Below are positions 45,719 to 56,374 of a stretch of DNA of 64,000 nucleotides, piece after piece. The position numbers and the translations under genes were made by a program. The notes below the pieces were generated by a model. It ran no database searches. It saw nothing but the letters and a program-made list of their open reading frames with translations, and was not told the origin of the DNA. Location: assembly GCF_003073045.1 (NCBI RefSeq), contig NC_037593.1, positions 18,280,725 to 18,344,724 on the forward strand. The letters run 5' to 3'. This stretch comes from Pomacea canaliculata (Eukaryota; Mollusca; Gastropoda; Architaenioglossa; Ampullariidae). Positions within the stretch are counted from its first letter, which is position 1; each line of letters starts with the position of its first letter.

Positions 45719-48700
45719 GCCGCTCACCAGGCGAGACATGCTCAAGATGAACGATCACGTCGACCATCAGCGGGTCCTCGTAGACGTGGTGGTAGACGAT
45801 GCAGCGGTAGGTCCCCAGGGCCTTCAGTACGTCGTCGGTGGTGTTGGCGTCGATGCGAAGTCGAGCGGACTCGCCGTACACACTGTAGCTGAAGGGAGGC
45901 TGCTGCAGCTGCGTCTCCGTGAGGTTCGTGCCGTTGAGCTGCCACGCGAACTGATGAGGGCAGCAGGGGTCAGAGGTCGCCACCACACTGAGCTCTACCG
46001 GCTGGCCTGTCTTGATGGCCACGGTCCGATTCGGTTTGAATTTTATCGTCATCGGCTCTGAGGAAGAGGAAGAATAAGAGAAGAGGGGAAAGATTTCGTG
46101 GAATTTGAGAGACGTTATGATGATATGTTGACCGGACCTTCATTTGCTTCCACACTTACCGATGACTTTGAGGTACCCGTCCCAGAAGGCGTAACCTCGC
46201 TGATTCGTGACGTTGCACTGAATACCCCGGGTGCTGTTGTCAGTCAACCCACGAAACGTCACCCTTTTCTTGTCGGGGCTAAGCGTGTACTCACTGGGGT
46301 GGACTTCTGTTTGGAATGAAGACGAATTAATGTCAACCACGATTATGACAATGAGGATGACGGAGAAAAATACAAGATGACATTCTTTGTTGTAAGTGGC
46401 ATCATCCAGACAAGTTTTAAAGTGCTTACTCTATTTCTCTTTTTCTATTCTTTTTTCTTTTTTATTAAATAACTACAATATTCAACATTATATTAACTAT
46501 TATACCACAGACTTTTCATTCAACGACACTTTTTATTCTTAAAAACATTCATTCGGTATAAAAGGAGAAATAGAGGTAGGACTTCTCTTTGTATACAGTA
46601 AACGTTTAAATTATTTTTTTTTAATTTATTTATTTATTTATTTTTGTAATATTAACACACATTTGCTCACTAGCTGACACTCACAACTGTCACTGACTAC
46701 CCTCACCGCATTCTCTCTCACACACACACACAGCTCATGCGCAGACATACACAAGCACACGCACACACATACACTCATCCACACACACACACACGCACAC
46801 ACACTTACCTGTTTCAAGTGATCGTGCGTTGATGAACCACTTCGGGGGAGGTAACGGGAACTCTCCAGGTGCCTCCGTAGCGTCACAAACGAAAGTAGCG
46901 TCCCCTCCTCTCGGTGCCAGCACGTTGGACTGGTTTCTGACGAACATGGGTGGGGCTGTCGGTACAAAGCAAGTTGTCCCATTATCTCCCTTGCCCCTCT
47001 ATCTGTAGTGGGGTGGATAGTCTAGTGATTACACCAGAGGCCTACCTACCCGAGAGAGCGCAGACTGAGCGGTTCAATACCCGTCTGACGCTGCCAACTC
47101 CCTCAACAACGCATAGAAAAAAACTTGACCTCACCCTCCGTGCCTCGTCTAACAGGGCCATCACCACTGAGTGTAAGCACATCTTGTGTTATTGATAATC
47201 TTGAGGTTAAATGATCAAGAAATAGAACGAACAGGATAACGTACAGACGTACTACGTCATTGACGGAAAACACTACGGCCTGAAGCGGGTGACTTCACAT
47301 TTCTCCCTCTCTTTTCTCAAACAGTGACACCTCCTTATGTCTTTTTGTCAGTCATTTTATACTTTGTTCCGTAGTCTTTAATTCGGCTATTTAACCCCTG
47401 ATGACATCTTAATTAGCTGAGCATCGCCGCGACTGGATTCTAACTAATTAAAACCGGCATTTGTCTTAAAAGTGAGAAAGTTCGCGAGAAAGATTCCGTT
47501 TAATGTTCTCCTCTCTCTCTTTCTCTCTCTCTCTCACGCACACAGGATGTAATTTCACGATCAGCAGCTAATTAGCCTCATTCACAACATGAAACTGTTT
47601 GCCGTACATGTGACGTTGAGAAAGACAAATGCACCGTCGCCACCCAAACTGTTGTCAGCGTGACACCGGAAACTGCCTTCATCCTCCGTGGTTACCGACT
47701 GGATGCGCAGCCTCCGGCCAAAGTCGGTGATGGTTGTCCTGCTGGAGTTTCCTATCACCCGGTCTGTCTTGTCAAACCACTTGAGAGTTGCATCAGGGCT
47801 GTATCAACGAGACATAAAAATAAATACAAACTCGGTTTTATTTTGGATATACGGTGTATTTCTCTAACCACGCATAAAATCAAAGCAAAGAAGTCATGCA
47901 CGTGAGTTAACTAACTCGCCTGCTCCACCTTCGCACGTGTTTATCTAAATGTTGCCACTTACTTCGCTGCAAAAATACACTCCATGATCGCTTCTTTGCC
48001 TACGTCCACTTCCAAGTACCTAGTAGAGCTCAGCAGCTTGGGAGACGAATATTGGTTCTCACCTGTCATAGAAAAACATAATTGGAGAAAAGGACTCTCT
48101 CTCTCTCCCCTCTTTCTTCCCTGTTTCTGTTTCGAGTCAGTGTTAGTTTTCTCGGTCCCTAGCAACATTTCCACCTTGATACATCGTCTGTCCCAAGTCA
48201 CTCTACCACCTAGACAAACTAAATTGATATAATCACAGACGGTATGAACTGCATGCTACTAAACTAATTAATTAACTGAATGTTTACTTAGGGGTCAGAC
48301 CTGACGATCAGCAAGATTATGATGAATTAACTAGAAAACCTTATTTTATATTATCTAGTAGCAACAATGTATTACAAAGAAATACTTTCGATAATTTCGA
48401 CTAAAAACAACAAAAACTGTCTTTAAAATATACTTCTTTTGTCAAATATAAGTATCGGAAATAAGTATCCCTAATGGTCATATCAATGAAAATATATAGC
48501 AGTCTGTTAAAAAAAACAGTCGGAATTTCTCAGCAAGTGAAATGGGCGATAAAATTGTTAGAGAAAACTGAAATGGCAGAAAGTTAATGAAAGTGAAACT
48601 CGGTGATCATAGGACAGTGAGAGTATTCATGAGTCAGAGGCAGTGAGAGTATTCATGAGTCACAGACATTGAGAGTATTCATTAGTCACAGACATTGAGA

Positions 48701-49192
48701 GTATTCATGAGCAGTATTTCACTTAGCTTACCTGACTGAAGTGGCTTGACCGTAAGAGTGGCCATCTTGCTTCCCAGGGTAATGGTCGACTGGTCCACGG
48801 AGTTAACGGCACAAACATAGAAACGGTCTGCTTTATCGTCAGCCGCTTCGAGTCTAGTGATGTACAGTGTGCCTGGGAAACCCATGAATATATATAATTA
48901 CAGGCTAGTGATGTACAGTGTACCTGGGACACGAATATACTATTTAATGCGCGCACACACACTCACATACACACCATTGACGTCCACGTAGATTCTCGAG
49001 TCCTTCTTGATCTGCACTTGGCTGCCATCGTTATTGGGCTTGTCCCTGATCTGTGTGTACCAGTCGATCGTTCCAGGAGGATCGAAGAACGGTTTGTAGA
49101 AACACGGAATGCTTATGCCCTGCCCCACCTTGCCAGTCAGATTCGCGGTTGCTAGGACATTGAAAGGATTGTCCACTGTGGCCAACACACAT

Positions 49193-49234
<42 letters not shown>

Positions 49235-52200
49235 AAATATATTTAGCAAAACAAGGATGCTTACCACGAAAGTTATAAAAATCTGTCATGCTTCTTTCGT
49301 AAGTTTAATATCGTGTATATTATTTCAGTTGGCCTCTAATTTCCAGTGTGTGTGTGTGTGTGTTGGAAATGTCGAGACAGTGTCACTACATGTCTACATA
49401 CATGTCTTTTATCTCCCTCACCTATCGGTCGGACGTCGAGGACTTCTGACAAAGAGGTTCCATGCACGTTGGTGGCACTGCACTGGTAGTACCCTCGTTC
49501 TCTCTCACCCATTTTCTGGATGAGCGCAGAGCCGTTAGGATACGCCAAGAAGTAGTTCTTGGGGGTGTCCGCTCCATTGAACGTCCATTGATAGCTGCAA
49601 GGAGACACAAGACGTCTGCCATGACTGAGGTTAGAGTGGTCATTGCTGCAGATGCTACTTACAGAAATAAGCATGTTGTCTGCACTGCGTCACTGCCAGA
49701 AAGAAGAGTAGGCGAGACCAAAGTGGTCATTGGAACACATTGGTTGTTGTTGTTGTTGTTGTTGTTGTTTGTTGCTGCTGTTGTTGTTTGCTTGTTGTTG
49801 TTGCTGCTGTTGTTGTTTGCTGTTGTTGTCGTCGCTGTTGTTTGTTGTTATTTGTTGTTGCTGCTGCTGTTGTTGTTATTTGTTGCTGTTGTTGTTGTTT
49901 GTTGCTGCTGTTGTTTTTGTTGTTTGCTTGTTGTTGTTGCTGCTGTTGTTTGTTGTTGCTGTTGTTGTTGTTGTTTGTTGTTGTTGCTGTTGTTGTTGTT
50001 TAGGGATGCAAAGAAATGTGTGCTCAAACTCTAACAAAAAAGTTTTTTTTTTTGCTCACACAGGACACATCTGTTATCTACAGCACATGTTATTCGTCGG
50101 TTAGTCGTCACGAAGAGAGAGAGAGGTACACAGAGACAGACAGAGCGAAAGAGAAAGATGGACGTCAGACGGGTCAGGCAGTGTCGCTACGGACACAGCT
50201 TTCAGAAATCCTCAGAAACACGATCAGATCAGCTTCCGAGCGTTCTGCAAGAGCCTGCTCCTCCAGCGCTTCACCGTACGGCCAGACCATTGCAGGCTCG
50301 CAGACTGGAACAAAACCTTGAATGATGTTCTCAGGCTCCTTCCGACAGGGGCTGTGAATATTTTCAAATGAGGGTCTAGCGTCTAAGGACTCACGTGGGA
50401 GCAGGAAAGCCGGTGGCGATGCAGGTCAGGGGGACAGGGCTGTCTTTCTTGGCGTAGATCACGGTCCTCGTCCTGGGCGTCGTGACGTGCGGCGGCTCCC
50501 ACAGGTGCAGGAGGCTGGGGTCGTCCAGCGTCACGTTGGGGTCCCACGCACTGCGCCTTGCGCGCAACGGTCCGGAACTACGCGAGCAGACGACGGCATT
50601 GTCGTCTGAAAGTCAAAGGTCAGATAGAGTGTTTAATAAACAAGGGGGCAGTCTGTTTCTGAAACTCTACGTTGAGTCAGGCCTGACGAGAGGGAGGGGC
50701 AGGAAGGGATGGTGTAGCCGGGTCCGCGGCTGTGGGGGAGGCCCGGCATTATTCGTAGTTTTTGTTTAAATAAATAAAAGTAAAACGAAGAAAAAAGAGT
50801 AATAAAGCTACACTTCAAAGAACGCTATAAAGTACAGGCTTCACCACTACTAGAGTTACAGCTACCTACAATAATTACACCCAAATCTATGATGACTGTG
50901 ATATCACACATTAAGGTGAAGGATATAAACCTTGTATTGTCTTTATATTTCGTGTCTTTAATCTGTCTAGTTTTTCACGTCCACTGGGGACATTTTCCCA
51001 AATAGTTTGATTATTTTTGCTTCATTTGCCCTCATCACCTGACCACTCACGTGTAGAATGTTCATCTCATGCAGTGTTGTACATCCTACCTGTGTACACT
51101 GTTACTAACGTTTGTTGTCTGTATTAAGTTACTAAACGGAATGTACATATTTTGTTTATATATATATATTTTTTTTTGTTTGCTTATTTCTTCGTCGTCT
51201 TGATTTTTTTCAAGTTGAACTCGTGTTTACTATTGAAAGCATCCCTGTGCTTTCATCCCAAGGGCAGACACAAAAAGGTTCGACAACAAAAGTCTTCGGG
51301 GTTCTCTAACTATTCATGGTTTTATTGAATGTTCATGGCAATAATGTCATGTCAAAAGTACTTTTCTTCACATCGGGACTCTGATGCAAGTGTATTTGTA
51401 CTATTGTACTTGTTTGCCCTATCAGGCCAGCATCAAACAACCGCCGAAGCCTAGAGTATACTTACACACTGGCATAGTTTGTGAGCAGGAAGACAAATGT
51501 ATTAATCTTTGGCTTTCTGAGAATAAGCATGTCCTGCTCTTGACATCCTTGTGCCATTGTCCTCATGTCAATTGGAAACAAGATGTTTAACAGATCCTGG
51601 TAGTGATTACTTTATATGTTGGAGATAGGTTTTATAGTAGATGATCAGAAATACAGACTTGAATGAAAAGCAGTAGTGTGTGAAGGTGTGTTGATCATAT
51701 TGTAGTATACAACTGAATGTGGGGTGAGGATGGAGTGGAGACAAGTCTTGCCACCTTTAAGCTTTACTGAAAAGAAACTATTTTTCTGTCCCATGTGAAC
51801 TATGATTTATAATTGCAAATAATTTTATAACTGTTGCTGCAGCAGTGATGATCCTGATCTCTTGTAAGTGAAGTCACTGGGTGCAGTATGACATATTACA
51901 CTGTTTGCTAGTTAAGAATTTTACAAATTTTTTACATTCTGGATGACTTTCAAGAAATATTTGTAAGGAACCCTTACCAGAGAGACTAACTTTTTGTCTT
52001 CATGGGAGTGGGATGAACTTTTGACTTCACCTGTCATATCTACTCCATACATTTTGACTGCATTTGCTTAGGTCCTACTTGTATACTCCAGGAAGTGTGT
52101 TGAATGAAGGAAGCATAGTATACAATTTGTTCAGCTGAAATATGATTCTACTGACTACCATTTGTTTCTATGGCATGCATTGTTATGATGTCACAGAAAT

Positions 52201-54696
52201 AAACTGTTAATTTAAAAAAAAATTCGGGGTTGTGAGAACTTTGAGAACTGTGCCAGCCGAAGCCTCGTATGGATGAAACCAAGACCGTTATAATTCTTCG
52301 ATTTAAAAAACATCCATCTTTCAAAGCTATCGAGAAAGATGTAATCAAAACTAAACGAGAAAATGACTATAACCGTAAGAAAATAAGACGGGGAATAGCG
52401 GGGAAAGTTTACTCGCTGAGAAAAGTAGAATCCCTCCTACATCGTGTTTACCAAACCAACAAAATCGTTTCGTACATTTCCATATTCACTGTCCTACAGG
52501 AAAATTTGTTTCTAGAATCTGTCTAATGATTCTTCTATCCACAGATGTTATTTTTATCTTTCCTTTCGCTCAGAGGTCTCATAAATATATTTTTAAAATG
52601 TAACCCTAAAATGAATATTAGATAATTAACGGTAAATGATTTCCTGTGAGTTTGTGGCTTATATAATTATATATTATATTATTCATATCTATTAGACAAG
52701 TGTCTTGACACTTACCTTGAATGGAAAGAAGTAACAAGAAAATCAGCCACCACAGCTCCCTCCTGAAAAACAAACAGGTTGGAGATACAGTCACAACCCG
52801 AATAGGCACGTACTCCATGTCTGACGGTGGGTGTATGATATTATAATGGAGCTGAACAGTTTCTATGGTGACGGTGATCCCACCCGACTATAAGGACCTC
52901 GTAGTGCTTGTGGTGACGTGCACCTGGTGTCCACACATCTACTGTACTGACAGTCGTACACAACTACAGCATGCAAGTATGTTAAGCACATTATCATCGT
53001 TTGTCACGTTCGTTTGCGGATGTTATTAAGTGTTGTTACACAAAGTCGTTTCTTATCAGTATAATTTATCACTATACTTTGTCGATAAGAAACGACTTTG
53101 TATAAGAACACTTAATAATATCCGCACAACAAACGCGACAAACGGTGCAGTTCTCAAGGTTTGTGTGTCATGAAGCAACATGTAATCGTATACATCTTAT
53201 TTAAAACATCAGAAACAAGAAAAAAGACAACCCACCAGTTTCAGTGACACACTAGTATTAAACATCCTTCTTTTAAGAATGCATGTATTTTTATTTACAA
53301 ACTATAAAATTCGGAAGTTTTCATTATTCACTCAAGAGTAAACGTATAGTGACTATGTTATCACGTATCATTGTCTATCTCAATTAATTAAACAAAGGTC
53401 TACCCAGGGGATGAAAATTTGAAAATACTCAAACTTTATGACTTTGTCGATGACTGTGATGCTCTGGTCATTAGTAAACCATCTTGTGGTTCTATGCTTT
53501 TCAAAGAAGTAGTAAGGAATGAACTAAACTAAAAACTAAACCATCTGACATTTACTATTAACATAAAAAATACCAAAACAATGTGTGCCACGTTGTGTAA
53601 TATCTGTAAAAGCCTTTTTCTAGTGCACCACGTGACTTCTAACACTAAATCATAATTAGATAATTAGATTTGTTTCTACTTGCTGTTATAACTTAAGTGG
53701 TCCTTACATTCCTTTTGACATATTTGAAACAAGGTGTCATGGATTTCTACTGTATTTCAAACATGATACTTTTTAAAGGCTTTAAAATATTAATTGAAAG
53801 CATTTGGGTAAAGAACGGATCACTATTAATACGATTTGCTTGTATAGAACGGAAGAACGGATGAGTAGCTAATGTTTCAAGTGTTGCCCAAACGTCTGGG
53901 TGACCATACTCACATTTTTTTCTGAAACACACGGCAGTCAAAACTTCCAGAAAAGAAGATTCCAGAACATGAGCACAAGCGCTCGTCCAAAACCTGTAAC
54001 AGCGCCCTCTACGTCTGACTTCCGTCCGTTAGAACTGTGCTCTGTTCCATAGACCAGCACGACTATCCAACGATTTCTTCTTCCAGACTGGCGTCAGTTA
54101 TCAAAAGTTATGTTCTACTAGTTTGTTTTGCTGTTGTTTGTTTGTGGCTGATCTGTTAGTCTTACACGTTGCTTATGAGGCAAGATTTTTAAACATGCCA
54201 AACTGTGCTGCCCTCTGTTAAAGGCTAACCTGAGCACAAACTTCTTATAAAATAAGCTTCTCTGTTTACAATTGCCAAAATCCAAAATATGAGCCGGTCA
54301 TTCAATATCATTGCTGGTCGACATGTGCTTTAAAGTTGTCAAAAGGCAGACGACTATCGTTTTCACGTGGACATTAAAAGAAAATAAATTAAAATGTAAT
54401 TTAAATTAACTTTTTGTGGCAGACAGACAACACTGGCTTCACAGAAATGTTATGCTGTCTGTATGACTCTAGCTGGTCTTTAACCACTGGAAGGTTACAT
54501 TACTGAACCACTGAAGAGCGCATGCGCAGGTCACCCACGACAGCACACAATGCCTCCATTCTCAGGAGTTTCGCATCCTCTTGACATTTGACCCCACACA
54601 CAGGCCTGGCAAGTTCCGAGTCGAATGAATATTGGTTGACAGCAGTGCGAGTGTAATGTGACGAACGTACTCTTACCTTGCATGCGCACGACACAT
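44862..54696 (-). CDS. Five-Ig-domain membrane protein with L1/neuroglian-type tail
   Basis: Thirteen exons in gene order: 54696-54677, 52762-52716, 50605-50395, 49594-49422, 49175-48975, 48872-48732, 48062-47963, 47798-47608, 46955-46809, 46306-46160, 46057-45728, 45538-45404 and 44935-44862. All are GT-AG and phases agree, giving 638 residues. Signal peptide is about 1-22 (RRELWWLIFLLLLSIQ). Ig domains lie near 55-148, 151-262, 270-360, 362-458 and 461-565, with Cys partners such as LTCIATGF/YYQCSATN and FVCDATE/IQCNVTN; the fifth has an atypical CC pair. The membrane helix (LWWLGIVFGILVLIIVGVVI) is near 582-604. The 34-residue tail YFLEKEELKHRLDPKKDILD resembles the juxtamembrane part of L1-family proteins but stops before the ankyrin-binding FIGQY region. 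Fibronectin repeats are absent. Probable role: cell adhesion or hemolin-like recognition at the cell surface. Exon 1 (20 coding bases) is the least certain part. Confidence 0.5.
47008..47150 (+). mobile_element. tRNA-derived SINE in Ig-gene intron
   Basis: The head GGGGTGGATAGTCTAGTGAT has a box A-like start, and GAGCGGTTCAATACCCGTC about 45 bases on gives a good box B. An A-run (AGAAAAAAA) follows near 47115. It lies between exons 47798-47608 and 46955-46809 in the antisense orientation to the gene. Confidence 0.5.
48615..48716. repeat. 26-bp tandem repeat, nearly four copies
   Basis: The unit is close to CAGTGAGAGTATTCATGAGT plus six more bases, repeated 3.7 times just downstream of exon 48872-48732 in gene sense. 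Intronic, no coding role. Confidence 0.5.
48854..48930. repeat. 51-bp local duplication copying a 3' splice site
   Basis: CTAGTGATGTACAGTGTGCC (48854 onward) is repeated as CTAGTGATGTACAGTGTACC (48904 onward). In gene sense this duplicates the acceptor and first codons of exon 48872-48732 at 48923. The upstream copy is in frame by 51 bases but meets a stop after eight codons, so the downstream acceptor must be used for a full protein. Confidence 0.5.
49190..49230. repeat. AC microsatellite
   Basis: About 18 CA units directly upstream, in gene sense, of the acceptor of exon 49175-48975, so they form part of its pyrimidine-rich splice context (TG on the gene strand). Confidence 0.5.
49740..50003. 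repeat. GTT/GCT trinucleotide array, 264 bp
   Basis: Almost pure GTT with interspersed GCT, ATT and GTC triplets and 7-base TTTGTTG interruptions. It lies in the intron between exons 50605-50395 and 49594-49422 of the Ig gene; on the gene strand it is CAA/CAG-type. All frames stay open across it, which produces spurious Val/Cys/Leu open frames. Confidence 0.5.
50606..52715. other. Long intron of the Ig gene
   Basis: It contains a possible retroposed segment ending in poly(A) at about 52222. Otherwise no coding frame is supported; the 85-codon plus frame at 52269-52526 shows no domain. Confidence 0.5.
51250..52222 (+). mobile_element. Possible retroposed 3' end with poly(A) tail (tentative)
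   Basis: At the right end the sequence reads AATAAACTGTTAATTTAAAA followed by more A, that is, a polyadenylation signal about 10 bases before an A-run in the middle of an intron. Composition left of it looks like an untranslated region. No coding part, clear left border or target duplication could be found. Confidence 0.5.
52998..53144. mobile_element. Foldback (long inverted repeat) element, 147 bp
   Basis: Arms of about 60 bases, beginning CGTTTGTC and ending GACAAACG, are near-perfect reverse complements. For example AAAGTCGTTTCTTATC is mirrored by GATAAGAAACGACTTT, around a 25-base centre. The element is non-coding and lies in the first intron of the Ig gene. It could be a MITE; a transcribed copy would fold into one long hairpin. 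Confidence 0.5.
53145..54676. other. First intron of the Ig gene
   Basis: AT-rich, with no repeat or coding frame that I can support apart from the foldback element just left of it. Confidence 0.5.
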
Positions 54697-56374
54697 CGCT
54701 CGACGAGCCCCCGCAGATGACGATGACGATGAAGAGATTTGTAGGTGGATCGCAAGAGGCACAAGTTGAGAGGAATGTCACTAAGAGAGTTATAAAGAAG
54801 ATGGCGGAGAGGACAGTAGTTTTCCCGCTCACTCGGCCATTTTTAGAGCAAGGTCATTTCTCATATATATATATATGACGTTTTGTCTTTATAAATGACG
54901 TCTTTTCTGCTTCAAGTGACGTGGAACAAATGACGCACACAAGACGTCAGACACATGACGCCATTCGTACATGAAACAATACGAGAGCTACACAACTCAC
55001 TACACTGAGAAGGACAGAAGGGACCAGCGAACGTACAAACTAACATGCTACTCGTTAGATGACCCGTGACAAAATGTGTTGCATGACCCGTGCTAGAAAG
55101 ATGTTGCATGACTTTCTGTCCTTTTTCTGTCATTACTTTATTTATTATTGATTTTTTTCATTCATTTTTTTCATTCTGTACTTTATTAATATTTACGCAT
55201 GTACAACACCCAGACTTGTGTCGTTCCCAGGACTGAGCTACTCAAGAGGATGGGATGTGGGGTGATGGGGACATAGATTCATGATTCCAGGCACTAGAGT
55301 TCATCCGAATTGTTTTCACGTGGACATCGCGACCTGTCGTCTACACACCACGAGTGAGTTGTTTCAGCAAATCAAATCTGCAAAAGGCGCAGTTAACTCC
55401 AGGCTTTGCCATCCCCAAATCGGATACGGAAGTGACGTTGTTTCCGAGTAGTCGTGTCTCCGGTCACGGGAGAGCAATGAAAGAAGTGCTGTCAACGTTG
55501 TTCTCACAGACACCGTGTGTTAGGAAAGATAATATTTCCCTCAGCTTTCGACAGTAATCTTCTTATACATGGTCTGACATTCTGTAGATGGTATCTGTTT
55601 ATTATGTGTGTGTGTGTGTTTCATCTCCTGTTCACTGTTGTTCACACAATCGAGGGTCGGCCAATCATCAACAATTCAGGCCTTCAATCTATTTAGATAA
55701 TCAGTTTCATAGAAACATCCTGCTCCACACACTTTTACTATTTTTTGTTAACTAAAATTGATTTAAATAAGTTTCTAATTTTGCCTCGTTAGAGAGTTTT
55801 AAGTCTGAGAAACATGTTGTGAAACAAGTGTAGACTTCCTGTGGAGTCGGGTTTTGCGACACGTGCTGTATAAGTTGGAACTAGAGCATATTAATAAAAC
55901 GTTTGAGCGAAAATAAGAGAATATTGGCATGACAGAATAAAAGGATGTGAACAGTAACATAGAACTTCGGTGTGGAAACTCCATGATTCAATATGGGAGT
56001 CGCTGACGATAAGCATCTAAGTCGAACCTTCTTGGAAGTAGACATTTTAAAGATCCTGGCATACTAACGAGGTCGTGTCCCTTTCTTCTTGAAGTAGGAC
56101 GCAACCTTAAATAAGTGTTCACATCCTTCTCGTGAACTGTCATTGCAAGCATTCACTACTTACTGCGAATTACGAGCTATAAATGAATCCCACGATTTAC
56201 CTTTACTGTAGAGTACTCACAAATAGCGGCATTCGTCAGCCGCTTCAAAGGCGTTTTCAAGAAACTTTTTGCAACAGGAAATTGTAAGAAGAAATAACTC
56301 TTTTTTAACAGAAAAAATCAGTGAGTGATATCCTAACCTGTTCACTTGTTTTGTTCCCTTGAAACGCGGTAAAC
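54697..56374. other. Upstream region of the Ig gene, no other gene seen
   Basis: 54697-54840 should be its 5' leader; an (AT)n run lies at 54860-54876. A TG run sits at 55603-55620. No other coding frame is supported. Any N-terminal exons (THAP/zinc-finger part) of the transposase remnant to the right are not recognisable here. Confidence 0.5.

Noticed and set aside
49462-50104. Val/Cys/Leu-rich plus-strand frames of 87-190 codons
   Set aside because: They are pure translations of the GTT/GCT array and the antisense of an Ig exon.
54500-54832. Minus-strand hydrophobic frame resembling a signal-peptide protein upstream of the Ig gene
   Set aside because: No ATG opens this frame (it would need GTG); the region is better explained as the 5' leader and 20-base coding exon of the Ig gene.
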